Source of the DNA: Spartinivicinus ruber
Lineage (GTDB): Bacteria; Pseudomonadota; Gammaproteobacteria; Pseudomonadales; Zooshikellaceae
Length of the DNA: 64,000 nt
Direction: 5' to 3'
NCBI RefSeq assembly: GCF_011009015.1
Contig: NZ_CP048878.1
Coordinates: 547,501-611,500 of the forward strand
Positions 54,890 to 63,813 of this stretch are shown piece after piece. The notes under the pieces were generated by a model, which saw only the letters and a program-made list of their open reading frames with translations, did not search any database and was not told the origin of the DNA. The first letter of the stretch is position 1. Each line of letters starts with the position of its first letter. The translations under genes and the position numbers were made by a program.

Positions 54890-55948
54890 TTACTCTTCAC
54901 TATTCTTCTCCAACTGCTGTAGAACTAATGCTCTTTCTCTTTCAAGTTCTTGTTTTAACTCTTCTTCAGTAGGAAGGTAGGGTAGGTATTTTGCTGCAAA
55001 GAGCTGCTCGCTGTCAGTTAATACGGAGTATTTTACTACCGCTTCACTTTTCTGGCTGCAAAGGATTAAGCCAATGGTGGGATTATCATCATGTCCTTTT
55101 TTATGTTGATCATAAATGCGCACATAAGTATCCATTTGCCCTGCGTCTTGGTGGGTGAGTTTTCCCAATTTCAGGTCAATTAATAAAAAACATTTTAATT
55201 TAAAATTGTAAAAAACCAGATCAATATAAAAATCTTGATCCTCGGTGCTAATACGTTGTTGACGCTCGACAAAGGCAAAACCTTTACCTAGCTCTAACAG
55301 AAATTGCTGCAAATTATTAATTAAGCCTTGCTCAATATCGCTCTCTACATAACGGCCATAGGGTAGGTTTAAAAAGTCCAATACATAAGGGTCGCGTAGG
55401 TAGTCTTTCGCGGGAGAGTTTGCCAGCACGGCTGTTTTCTGTTTGGCTTCGTTTTGAACGGCTTCTTGATCTTGACTTGAAAGTAACCGTTCATAGTGCA
55501 ATACACTGATTTGCCGATCTAGTGCACGAGCACTCCAGTTTTGTCCAATTGCTTCTTGGATATACCACTCTCGGGCTTTCGGGTTATCAATTCTCAACAG
55601 ACTTCGGTAGTGAGTCCAACTCAATTCGGTACGCACTGCGTTCCAAATTGGAAAGGCTTGATAAAAGGCGCGCATGTTCCGTAAATTTCTTGTATCAAAA
55701 CCTTTTCCAAATTCCTGGGAAAGCTGCTGTGATAGAGATTGTAGCTGTTGCTTGCCGTAAGATGCACGAGATTGGCCTGCTTGTTCGTGTTCAACAATAA
55801 GGCGACCAATATGCCAATAGGTATGTACCATTGCTTGGTTAACTGATCGCTGAATTTGGCTTTTTGCTTGGGCAACTATTTGGCGGATACTCTCAAAGAG
55901 GGAACCCTTTCCTTCACTTGTTAGTTTATCATTGTCGGTGGAGGTCAT
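54890..55948 (-). CDS. yhcG: DUF1016/YhcG PDDEXK nuclease-domain protein
   Basis: The 352-residue protein has the YhcG layout. The N-terminal DUF1016 domain (VNQAMVHTYWHIGRLIVEHEQAGQSRASYGKQQL, about 37-70) is followed by LRNMRAFYQAFPIW and TELSWTHYRSLLRI. The C-terminal PD-(D/E)XK nuclease domain is at about 230-320 (STEDQDFYIDLVFYNFKLKCFLLIDLKLGKLTHQDAGQMDTYV). The family is often inserted in type I RM operons and may be an extra nuclease or replication/repair factor. It lies between hsdM and hsdS, 57 bases from each. Confidence 0.92.
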   Translation of the reverse strand: MTSTDNDKLTSEGKGSLFESIRQIVAQAKSQIQRSVNQAMVHTYWHIGRLIVEHEQAGQSRASYGKQQLQSLSQQLSQEFGKGFDTRNLRNMRAFYQAFPIWNAVRTELSWTHYRSLLRIDNPKAREWYIQEAIGQNWSARALDRQISVLHYERLLSSQDQEAVQNEAKQKTAVLANSPAKDYLRDPYVLDFLNLPYGRYVESDIEQGLINNLQQFLLELGKGFAFVERQQRISTEDQDFYIDLVFYNFKLKCFLLIDLKLGKLTHQDAGQMDTYVRIYDQHKKGHDDNPTIGLILCSQKSEAVVKYSVLTDSEQLFAAKYLPYLPTEEELKQELERERALVLQQLEKNSEE

Positions 55949-56005
55949 ATTACCCCCAGTATTAGTTGCTTCTGTATACTAATGTGGTTGCTGTGCTGTT
56001 GTATC

Positions 56006-57526
56006 CTATACATCATATCCCAACTCCTCCAAATACCCAGCCATTTCCACTTCCAATGCTGCTAATTGAGCCTTTAATTGCTCTCTTTCTTGCCGCACAG
56101 AGACTAAATCAATTTCTTCCTCTTCTTCAAAGGTATCGACATAGCGGGGGATATTCAGGTTGTAATCGTTTTCCTGGATTTCTTTTAAACTGGCGACGTA
56201 GGCGTATTTATCGACATTTTCGCCACCACGATAGGTGTTAACGATTTTATCGATATTGTCTTGAGTAAGTAGGTTTTGGTTTTTGCCGGCTTTAAATTCT
56301 CGGCTGCCATCGATAAACATGACGGAATCATCTTGTTTATCACGAGCAAATAATAAAATAGCCGCTGGTATACCCGTGCCGTAAAATAATTTTTCTGGCA
56401 GGCCAATTACGGCATCTAATAAATTTTCGTCAATTAATTGCTTGCGGATTTTCCCTTCACTGCTGCCGCGGAATAATACGCCATGGGGGACTACTACACC
56501 CATTCGACCAGTGGTGGGGTTGAGGGTTTCGATCATATGCAGGATAAAGGCATAGTCCCCTTTGGTTTTAGGTGGAATGCCTCGGCGGAACCGGCTGAAT
56601 TTATCGTGCTCTGCTTCGTCATTCCCCCACTTATCTAGCGAGAAGGGCGGGTTGGCAGTAACAATATCAAACAGCATTAAATTCCCGTTTTTATCCAGCA
56701 GCTTGGGGTTGCGGATGGTGTCGCCCCATTCAACTTTGTGGTTGTCTTCACCGTGCAAAAACATGTTCATTTTGGCTAATGACCAGGTTGAGCCAATCGC
56801 TTCCTGGCCGTACAGTTCATAGTTTTTGCTGTTGTGGTGCTCTTTTACTTTTCGGCCACATTTCATTAATAACGAGCCGGAACCGCAGGCTGGGTCGCAA
56901 ATGGTATCGCCGGGCCTTGGGTCCAGCAACTCAGCAATCAGCTCGGATACTTCAGGTGGGGTATAAAACTCACCAGCTTTTTGTCCGCCGCTGGCAGCAA
57001 AGTTTTTGATTAAGTATTCGTAGGCATTACCAATGACATCCAGTGAACCGACCCGGCTGGGCTTCAGGTTGAGTTCAGGTTTGGCAAAGTCTTCTAGCAG
57101 GTGGCGTAAGATGGTGTTCTTTTGTTTTTCTTCACCGAGCCGGTCAGTGTTAAAAGATATATCCTGGAATACACTCTTACCGGCGTCTTTTAATTTGTTG
57201 CCATTCGCTTCTTCAATCGCATGCAGTGCCTGGTCAATGCGCTCACCATTACCAGGCTCGTGGCGGTGTTCCCAGAGTGTGTAAAAGCTGGCGGATTTGG
57301 GGAGCACAAAGCGCTCTTGCTTCATTAGCTCTTCAATCAACGCTGGCTCGTCACCATGTTCTTTTTGGTATGCTTCATAATGGTCTTGCCATACATCACT
57401 GATGTACTTCAAGAACAGCATAGCCAGAATAAAGTCTTTATAGGTATCGGCACTGATGGTACCTCTGAAGGTATCACAGGCTGCCCATAAGGCCTTGTTG
57501 ATAGAATCTTGATTGATGGATGTCAT
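56006..57526 (-). CDS. hsdM: Type I restriction enzyme M subunit (HsdM)
   Basis: This 506-residue adenine-N6 DNA methyltransferase subunit has an N-terminal helical HsdM_N domain (about 10-150). SAM motif I is DPACGSGSLL (211-220) and catalytic motif IV is NPPF (292-295); AGEFYTPPEVSELI precedes them. A C-terminal acidic coiled-coil (EEEEEIDLVSVRQEREQLKAQLAALEVEMAG) contacts HsdS. It is the promoter-proximal gene of the island; 380 bases upstream separate it from the next gene. Confidence 0.97.
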   Translation of the reverse strand: MTSINQDSINKALWAACDTFRGTISADTYKDFILAMLFLKYISDVWQDHYEAYQKEHGDEPALIEELMKQERFVLPKSASFYTLWEHRHEPGNGERIDQALHAIEEANGNKLKDAGKSVFQDISFNTDRLGEEKQKNTILRHLLEDFAKPELNLKPSRVGSLDVIGNAYEYLIKNFAASGGQKAGEFYTPPEVSELIAELLDPRPGDTICDPACGSGSLLMKCGRKVKEHHNSKNYELYGQEAIGSTWSLAKMNMFLHGEDNHKVEWGDTIRNPKLLDKNGNLMLFDIVTANPPFSLDKWGNDEAEHDKFSRFRRGIPPKTKGDYAFILHMIETLNPTTGRMGVVVPHGVLFRGSSEGKIRKQLIDENLLDAVIGLPEKLFYGTGIPAAILLFARDKQDDSVMFIDGSREFKAGKNQNLLTQDNIDKIVNTYRGGENVDKYAYVASLKEIQENDYNLNIPRYVDTFEEEEEIDLVSVRQEREQLKAQLAALEVEMAGYLEELGYDV

Positions 57527-57907
57527 ACCTATAAACCTAACTTAATATTTAGTTTAGGGTTTTGTATAAAAAATGTTCTATAAAACAGTTGAAGCAATAA
57601 AATATGCGCAGACTGCCCTCGGATTATACCAAGTCTATATAACTGCGACACTTTATGTTGTATTCATAAAGAGGTCAAAGCGCTATGGCGTGCTTGTGTT
57701 TTCTGGTGGTTAAAGACAGCTGAGTTAAGCTATTAAAATTGAAATCTAACCTTCAATTACTGTTTTTTTTTGCACATAGATTTTATCTAACCTAAAGAAA
57801 CACTACTTAACAACATTGGTTAAACTGAATGTCATTGTCATAGGTTAAAAATCAAAAGAACTATTTTTAGTGTTTCAAATACATCATAAAATTTTTAAGG
57901 ACAAACC
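57527..57907. other. Intergenic region upstream of hsdM and adh
   Basis: About 380 AT-rich bases between divergent genes; both promoters must lie here. No inverted repeat longer than 8 bp or protein gene was noticed. It is one edge of the RM island, but no attachment-site-like direct repeat was recognised. Confidence 0.45.
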
Positions 57908-58909
57908 ATGATCAAAGCCTACGCCGCTTTAGAACCGAAAGGTAAATTAACTGAATTTGAATATGACCCTGGTGAGTTGGGGCCTCAGGAAGTTGAGATT
58001 GATGTGGATTATTGCGGTATTTGTCACTCAGATTTATCGATGATTAATAATGAATGGGGGTTATCTGAATATCCACTGGTTGCTGGGCATGAAGTGGTTG
58101 GTCGGGTTGCTCAAGTGGGTGAGCATGTTACCCATTTACAGGCGGGTCAGTTGGTTGGATTAGGTTGGCATGCTGACTATTGCCAGGCTTGCTCACACTG
58201 TAATGCGGGGGATCATAATTTGTGTTTAACCGCTCAAGGCACCATTGTGGGACATCATGGTGGCTTTGCAGATAAGGTGCGGGCTAATGCCAAATGTGTG
58301 GTGCCGCTACCAGAAGGTATTGATGTAAAGTCGGCAGGCCCATTGTTTTGCGGTGGCATCACGGTGTTTAATCCATTGGTTCAGTTTGATATTAAACCAA
58401 CGGATAAGGTGGCGGTAATCGGTATTGGGGGCTTAGGGCATCTAGCTTTGCAGTTTTTGAATGCTTGGGGTTGTGAGGTGACAGCATTTACCTCTAGCGA
58501 GCGTAAGGCTGAAGAAGCGAAGTCGCTCGGTGCTCACTATACCCTTAACTCTCGGGATGCAGCAGCCGTTGAGGCTGCTGCGAATTGTTTTGACTATCTT
58601 ATATCGACGGTCAATGTGAAGCTGGATTGGAATCTTTACTTATCAACTCTTAAGCCCAAAGGACGGCTACATTTTGTAGGGGCTACTCTTGAGCCACTGG
58701 ATATCAATGTGTTCGGATTGATAATGCAACAACGTTCTATTTCAGGGTCTCCGGTAGGCAGTCCTGGCACTATTGCGAAAATGCTGGAGTTTGCGGCTCA
58801 GCATGACATTAAACCAATGGTAGAAATGTATAAATTTGATCAAGTCAATGAAGCTCTGGCCCATTTAGATAGTGGAAAAGCGCGTTATCGAATTGTCTTG
58901 GAGAGGTAA
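57908..58909 (+). CDS. Zinc-dependent NADP alcohol dehydrogenase (YahK/CAD-like)
   Basis: This 333-residue medium-chain dehydrogenase oxidises or reduces primary alcohols and aldehydes. The catalytic zinc site has [12 protein letters not shown] (Cys near 38) and [12 protein letters not shown]. The structural zinc loop has [15 protein letters not shown] (four Cys). The Rossmann motif is [16 protein letters not shown] (about 176-191) followed by TSSERK, which suggests NADP preference. The C-terminus ends RYRIVLER. It matches the YahK/cinnamyl-alcohol-dehydrogenase subgroup. It is followed by a MITE-like element 20 bases after the stop. Confidence 0.93.
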   Translation: MIKAYAALEPKGKLTEFEYDPGELGPQEVEIDVDYCGICHSDLSMINNEWGLSEYPLVAGHEVVGRVAQVGEHVTHLQAGQLVGLGWHADYCQACSHCNAGDHNLCLTAQGTIVGHHGGFADKVRANAKCVVPLPEGIDVKSAGPLFCGGITVFNPLVQFDIKPTDKVAVIGIGGLGHLALQFLNAWGCEVTAFTSSERKAEEAKSLGAHYTLNSRDAAAVEAAANCFDYLISTVNVKLDWNLYLSTLKPKGRLHFVGATLEPLDINVFGLIMQQRSISGSPVGSPGTIAKMLEFAAQHDIKPMVEMYKFDQVNEALAHLDSGKARYRIVLER

Positions 58910-58929
58910 TAGTTGTTATCTCCAGAGAT

Positions 58930-59077
58930 TTAAGGGCGCCTCTAAAAATCTACTTTTTCTGCGATAGCTGTGTCAGCTCCGTACTCAGGTCCTCATGTAT
59001 GACTTATACATTGTGGCCCTCCGTGCGGAGCTTCCTTGCTCTCACAAAAAAATCACTATTTTTAGAGGTGCCCTTAA
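58930..59077. mobile_element. 148-bp MITE-like element with 20-bp terminal inverted repeats
   Basis: The ends TTAAGGGCGCCTCTAAAAAT (58930-58949) and ATTTTTAGAGGTGCCCTTAA (59058-59077) are inverted repeats with one mismatch. The interior has smaller palindromes (ATGTAT/ATACAT; CTCCG/CGGAG) and no ORF. A fragment of one end recurs at 28555-28569 and 11 bases of it in the element at 36165-36306. Clear target-site duplications are not obvious. It fits a non-autonomous palindromic element. Confidence 0.7.
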
Positions 59078-59329
59078 GAGTTACTTAGGAGAAAACTGTG
59101 AAGCTTGTCAGTATTTTTTAGGTACTAATACCTACCACTAAGCCTGCTTTTTTCGGTGTTTTGCGCGAATGAAATTGTGTTTTTGAACCGCATCATACTT
59201 ACCCAATCTACTTTGTTACACGCGTCATACTAATTAGATTAGGTTGTTTGAATATTGATCAGCTCTGGTATCTTATCCACATTGTTTAAGAACTTGAATA
59301 TTAACTTTCTATTAGCCAGGGTTTGAGCA
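59078..59329. other. AT-rich intergenic region
   Basis: This stretch between the repeat element and the next gene has no frame of note. CGCGAATGA at 59164 recurs near 23400 and 36164. It likely holds the promoter of the 59330 gene. Confidence 0.35.
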
Positions 59330-59695
59330 ATGTTGAAAAAAGTAGCTTCAATTTCAGTTTTATTAGGTTTATTTTCCCTTCCTTTTACAGCAGCAGCTGA
59401 CAATACCGCTATTAAAGATAGTATTTGGAATGATAAAAATGCTAATGGTATTCAAGAAGAAAATGAGCCTGGAATTAACGGCGCTGCTGTTCAATTACTA
59501 ACTTGTAAATCAAGCAAACCTGTTGCTTCTACTGTGACTGTTTTAAATGGAAATTATCAGTTTACAGGCATTAAACAAGGTAATTATAAAATTCGGTTTG
59601 TTTTAAAAAGTGGTACAGAATTTACTTATAATGGCCCGCAAATGGTTGGTGGGGTGAGCAACAAAGTGGTTGTATCTCCTTGGAATGCCTGCTAA
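59330..59695 (+). CDS. Secreted SdrD_B-like single-domain protein
   Basis: The 121-residue exported protein has a signal peptide (MLKKVASISVLLGLFSLPFTAAA) followed by one SdrD_B/Cna-B-type beta domain: IKDSIWNDKNANGIQEENEPGINGAAVQLLTCKS and NGNYQFTGIKQGNYKIRFVLKSGTEFTY. The Ca-binding D.N.NG..... motif is present. Such domains stiffen surface proteins; alone it may be a small secreted or adhesion component. It carries two Cys (one in LLTCKS, one at the C-terminus). Its context is unrelated genes. Confidence 0.83.
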   Translation: MLKKVASISVLLGLFSLPFTAAADNTAIKDSIWNDKNANGIQEENEPGINGAAVQLLTCKSSKPVASTVTVLNGNYQFTGIKQGNYKIRFVLKSGTEFTYNGPQMVGGVSNKVVVSPWNAC

Positions 59696-59731
59696 TAACC
59701 AACTGATTTAATATTCATTGCTTCTTACCTG

Positions 59732-59755
59732 TTGGGGTGGCTGTTGCCACCCCAA
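59732..59755 (+). terminator. GC-rich hairpin after the SdrD_B gene
   Basis: TTGGGGTGGC (59732-59741) pairs perfectly with GCCACCCCAA (59746-59755) around TGTT. No T-tract follows, so termination is less certain. Confidence 0.5.
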
Positions 59756-60039
59756 TCACTAAAATAAAATGCCCTTCCTTCTAACCCAATAACTCTCTTT
59801 ACTTTCATTTCCTTATAAAAATTATTTGATTGGCGTCATACTTTAGGTGAATAGCCTAGTCGGAAAAGTTTACACTCGGCAGTCACTAAAGTGTTAAAGT
59901 ACTGTAATTATAGAGAAATTTAGTGCTGGCCTGATACTTGCTACATACCCTGTTCCTTTTTCCTACCTAGTTATTGAAGCTTTTTGGTGGGCTGGAATTT
60001 TAAAAAGTAGGTCAATAATTTACTAAGGAGTATTAAGAA

Positions 60040-60738
60040 GTGAAAATAACTAAAATAGGACTAATCGCTGGCGCACTTACCTTTGTTGGCATGCAGGCTC
60101 AGGCTGGTTTAATTAAGATTAATGATCAATATAATGTCGATTCGAATGATTTGGTAGCATCAGTAAGCTATCAGGGTGCTAACTTTGGGGCTGGGCAACA
60201 TCGAGTGGGTGATGATAATCCACTTTCTGGTACCTATACCTTCTGGCCTCATGGTAATTCCATGAATAAAAATCTTACCTTGACTTATGCAAACCCAATT
60301 AAAAACAGAGCAGGGAAGGATGGTGCTATTTTCATGTACCGTCCTAATATTATTTGGGGCGGTACTATTGGCGTAACCATTAATGGAGTTTATCAGGATA
60401 TTTTTGCTGATAACTTAATTGGTCCTGGGGTAAGTACGGCTAATCAACGTAAAGGGGTTTTTGCTGGCCTATTTGACCTTTCTGATTTTGGTCTTTCCAT
60501 TGGTGAGAGTATTAATAGCATCCAAATTTCAGCTTCTCGCAAAACTTTTGGAGCTTATAACGGTAGGCTGATTAATGTTGAAATCGGTAATGGCTCTGAT
60601 GTGCAATTTGCTGGTGCTGGTGGCCTTCATTTTGTTGACCCAGTAAATCCAGTGCCTGTTCCAGGTAGTATTGCTTTATTAGGACTTGGTTTAGGCTTAT
60701 CTGTGATTAGGTTAAAAAAGCGTAAAAAAACAGCTTAA
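60040..60738 (+). CDS. PEP-CTERM-like secreted protein
   Basis: The 232-residue exported protein starts at a GTG with AAGGAG 10 bases upstream and has a signal peptide (MKITKIGLIAGALTFVGMQAQA). The beta-rich mature part has no recognised fold; HRVGDDNPLSGTYTFWPHGNSM and the GAIFMYRPNIIWGGTIGV region stand out. The C-terminal sorting-like segment is NPVPVPGSIALLGLGLGLSVIRLKKRKKTA: a VPxP motif, a hydrophobic helix and a Lys/Arg tail. It is a second PEP-CTERM-type protein in the window. An exosortase must be elsewhere. A terminator follows. Confidence 0.8.
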   Translation: MKITKIGLIAGALTFVGMQAQAGLIKINDQYNVDSNDLVASVSYQGANFGAGQHRVGDDNPLSGTYTFWPHGNSMNKNLTLTYANPIKNRAGKDGAIFMYRPNIIWGGTIGVTINGVYQDIFADNLIGPGVSTANQRKGVFAGLFDLSDFGLSIGESINSIQISASRKTFGAYNGRLINVEIGNGSDVQFAGAGGLHFVDPVNPVPVPGSIALLGLGLGLSVIRLKKRKKTA

Positions 60739-60764
60739 TTTAATCCATTAATTATAGTCTAAAT

Positions 60765-60795
60765 AAAAAAGGGTATACATTGTATACCCTTTTTT
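60765..60795. terminator. Bidirectional terminator between PEP-CTERM gene and argH
   Basis: A/T runs flank GGGTATAC/GTATACCC around ATT, giving a 14-bp symmetrical hairpin ending in T's on both strands. It serves the convergent genes at 60040-60738 and argH. Confidence 0.9.
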
Positions 60796-60815
60796 TGTTT
60801 TATACTGAAGTTATT

Positions 60816-62219
60816 TTATCTCGACGTTAATGCTTTTCTAGCCCGCTTAACTGCAGCTTTAACCTGCGCTGGTGCTGTTCCACCAATGTGGTTTCGTGCA
60901 TTGACTGAACCTTCCAGAGTTAGTACATCGAACACATCGTTTTCAATAATATCTGAAAATTGCTGTAACTCTGCCAAGCTCATTTCGGAAAGGTCTTTAG
61001 TTTGTGCAATACCATAAGCAACGGCTTTACCTACCACTTCGTGGGCATCGCGGAAGGGCATTTGCTTTTTCACCAAATAATCGGCTAAATCAGTTGCAGT
61101 GGAAAAACCACGTTTTGCGGCTTCATACATATTGGCTTTGTTCGCTTTTATGGCAGGCACCATATCAGCATAGGCACGTAAACAGCCTTTTAAGTTATCC
61201 ACAGTATCAAAGAGTGGCTCTTTGTCTTCTTGATTATCTTTGTTATAGGCTAATGGTTGAGATTTCATTAGCGTCAGTAATGAAATTAAATGGCCGGTTA
61301 TACGCCCTGTTTTACCTCTAACCAATTCAGGTACATCGGGATTTTTCTTTTGTGGCATGATGGATGAGCCAGTACAAAACCTGTCGGGTAGCTCAATAAA
61401 ATTAAACTGAGCTGAAGTCCAGAGAATTAATTCTTCGGAAATACGCGACAGGTGAGTCATGATTAAACTGGCCGCAGAGCAAAACTCAATAGCAAAATCC
61501 CGATCACTGACTGAATCTAACGAATTTTCACTGGGTTTGCTGAAGCCCAATTGTTGTGCTGTAAATTCTCGATCAATTGGGTAGGTGGTTCCAGCTAATG
61601 CCGCAGCACCCAAAGGAGAGATGTTCACCCGTTTGCGGCAATCTTGTAGGCGCTCATTATCACGGCTGAGCATTTCAAACCAAGCCATTAGGTGGTGGCC
61701 AAAGGTAACGGGTTGTGCGGTTTGCAAGTGGGTAAAACCAGGCATGATGGTCTCAGCTTCTTGTTCAGCCAAGTCAGCTAAATTGTTTTGTAGTCGAGTA
61801 ATTTCCTGGCAGATGATATCAATTTCGTCCCGAAGGTACAGTCGTATATCGGTAGCAATTTGATCATTACGTGAACGGCCTGTATGGAGCTTTTTGCCAG
61901 TAATACCGATACGGTCAGTCAGGCGTGCTTCGATATTCATATGAATATCTTCCAGCGCTACAGACCATTCTATTTCACCTGCTTCGATGGCTGTTTGAAT
62001 GTCCCGTAAGCCTTGCTGAATGTCGGATAGCTCTTGATCAGTTAAGATACCAACTTTATTTAACATCGCCGCATGAGCCAAAGAGCCATTGATATCTTGC
62101 TGATAGAGTCGTTGGTCAAAATCAATTGAAGCAGTAAATTTAGCGACAAACTGATCTGTGGGCTCTGAAAACCGGCCACCCCACTGCTGGTTGGCTTGAT
62201 TCGTTGGTTTTTCCGACAT
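60816..62219 (-). CDS. argH: Argininosuccinate lyase
   Basis: The 467-residue enzyme completes arginine synthesis by cleaving argininosuccinate into arginine and fumarate. Family marks are the N-terminal [51 protein letters not shown] (about 113-133), [18 protein letters not shown], and the signature [11 protein letters not shown] (Ser of the active site, about residue 284). The C-terminal part ends [19 protein letters not shown] divergent effector-like gene and algZ follow on the other strand; argH next to algZ/algR is known from Pseudomonas. Confidence 0.97.
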   Translation of the reverse strand: MSEKPTNQANQQWGGRFSEPTDQFVAKFTASIDFDQRLYQQDINGSLAHAAMLNKVGILTDQELSDIQQGLRDIQTAIEAGEIEWSVALEDIHMNIEARLTDRIGITGKKLHTGRSRNDQIATDIRLYLRDEIDIICQEITRLQNNLADLAEQEAETIMPGFTHLQTAQPVTFGHHLMAWFEMLSRDNERLQDCRKRVNISPLGAAALAGTTYPIDREFTAQQLGFSKPSENSLDSVSDRDFAIEFCSAASLIMTHLSRISEELILWTSAQFNFIELPDRFCTGSSIMPQKKNPDVPELVRGKTGRITGHLISLLTLMKSQPLAYNKDNQEDKEPLFDTVDNLKGCLRAYADMVPAIKANKANMYEAAKRGFSTATDLADYLVKKQMPFRDAHEVVGKAVAYGIAQTKDLSEMSLAELQQFSDIIENDVFDVLTLEGSVNARNHIGGTAPAQVKAAVKRARKALTSR

Positions 62220-62440
62220 TGGTTCTTCCCGATTAAAGCTGACGTATAAAAAATAAATTATACAACTATCGATCCATCATCGTTACATAAGTAGTTGTAT
62301 CAATATGTATCTAAAGTTGCTGTTAGCTAAAAAGTTACAGCTTATTGATAAGTAACTGTTCAGCAATTATGAGTACTATATGAAGTGTTGCCTATTTGTA
62401 TTTATTAACGGTGAATTGTTAAGGCAGTTTGGAGATATTG

Positions 62441-63619
62441 ATGACTATGAGTGTAAATGGAGTCCCTGCCGCAGGGTTCACTCCTAATAGTGTAGTAGCA
62501 GAGCCTGTGAGGCCGGCAGAAGGGCTGTTGGCTGGCAGAACTATTAAGCTTGAAAAAGCGAATGAAGTCGCTAAAAAAATGTTTCTGCAACTTGTTGGCC
62601 AGCCATTACAGCAGGTTAAACAGGGTTTGGTAAAAGCATTTAGTCGGCTTAAACAAGTGCCCGAAATAGTAACCCAGTTTTTTCAACAGACTCAGAGCCA
62701 CAGTCAGTCGAATATTAGTTTGTCTACTCAAGGTTCAGGACAAACGTCACAAGCAGCTGCTAAGACTTATTCTGTTGCTACAGACTTTAGAGGCATGTTG
62801 CAAACCGGTATTGATGGATTGAACAGAGGGTGGCAAGGCCTTTTAGGACAGGCCGATGACTTAAAAGAATCAGGAATAGATAAACAAAAACAAGCTGCTT
62901 TGGCTGGTGGTGCAGATACAAAAAGCAGTGGTAATGGACCTTTGAGGGCGCTTATAACTGGGCTTACAGCTTTAAAGGAGATGGATAAAATTGCAGCACT
63001 AACTCAAACAACTCTTTCTCCTGAGCTGAAGGAAGTAAGTCAAAAAGCCCAGCAACTTATAGCTGCAGAAGTATTTGATACGAAGTTTTCCAGTTGGGGA
63101 ACAACGGATGGCCAGGGGCCTTATGCTAAAGGGCTTGTAGATCCTGTAACTGAAAGAGAGCCCACCCCACAACAAGTCGCAGACAGAGTAATAGAACTGG
63201 CTGAAGAAGCAAAAGTATTAAGCGTAAAGCTTGATGGAGCATTAAATAAGCAGGACAAGGAGTCTGAAGAGTTAAACCATCAACTGCAATCAACGCAGGT
63301 ATCTGAAGCAGCTGAAACGATAACTCAACTAACCGCTCAACAGCGAGTAAACATGCTGGAAGAGCAGTATGTTGAAGGAACAGCTTTCAATGGCCGCTCA
63401 GCTACTGATGATAAGACAAAAGCATTATTGGATGTGACAAGTTATTTAAGTTCCCAGGTTAGACAAAAAGATAAATTAACCTTAACCCCTGAACTACAGA
63501 ATCAGTTACAAAAGAAGTTTCAGCAAAGTCAGCTTAATTACTATGATGTAAAAGATCTTGTTAAAACTACCGCTGATTTAAGGTGGTTAAGAGGCTTAGC
63601 TTTAGATCGATTACATTAA
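62441..63619 (+). CDS. hypothetical Gln/Ala-rich helical protein (effector-like)
   Basis: I do not recognise a family. The protein has about 392 residues, is hydrophilic, and lacks a signal peptide or membrane segment. It opens with a Pro/Ala-rich disordered-looking N-terminus (SVNGVPAAGFTPNSVVAEPVRPAEG), then an amphipathic helix (MFLQLVGQPLQQVKQGLVKAF). A Ser/Gln-rich linker (QSHSQSNISLSTQGSGQTSQ) and long helices follow. Its C-terminal part (LTLTPELQNQLQKKFQQSQL) is also helical. An effector or structural scaffold is possible. The ATG at 62441 has GGAG 6 bases upstream; a TTG at 62429 would include that motif. Confidence 0.6.
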   Translation: MTMSVNGVPAAGFTPNSVVAEPVRPAEGLLAGRTIKLEKANEVAKKMFLQLVGQPLQQVKQGLVKAFSRLKQVPEIVTQFFQQTQSHSQSNISLSTQGSGQTSQAAAKTYSVATDFRGMLQTGIDGLNRGWQGLLGQADDLKESGIDKQKQAALAGGADTKSSGNGPLRALITGLTALKEMDKIAALTQTTLSPELKEVSQKAQQLIAAEVFDTKFSSWGTTDGQGPYAKGLVDPVTEREPTPQQVADRVIELAEEAKVLSVKLDGALNKQDKESEELNHQLQSTQVSEAAETITQLTAQQRVNMLEEQYVEGTAFNGRSATDDKTKALLDVTSYLSSQVRQKDKLTLTPELQNQLQKKFQQSQLNYYDVKDLVKTTADLRWLRGLALDRLH

Positions 63620-63645
63620 AAAAATAAATCTGCTGTAACTAAGCT

Positions 63646-63676
63646 AAAGTGGAGGAGGGCCCACCTCCCTCACTTT
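63646..63676 (+). terminator. Terminator after the helical protein gene
   Basis: AAAGTGGAGGAGG pairs with CCTCCCTCACTTT around GCCCA (12 of 13 pairs including one G-U). It lies 26 bases past the stop and is followed by AT-rich sequence. Confidence 0.6.
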
Positions 63677-63813
63677 ATTTCATACCAGCCTAACTCCTCC
63701 GTCCGTTATTCTTAGTTGTTATCCATTTCACATAACTAATAAGCACTTAGTCATAGTTCTCCGCTATTCTTGTGAGTATTTTTATACGTCTTGAAAACAA
63801 TAAAAAGACCATA

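Noticed and set aside
47445-57907. Attachment sites or integrase marking the RM island
   Set aside because: No integrase gene, tRNA or direct repeat was recognised at either edge; xerC at 40706-41608 is the housekeeping recombinase.
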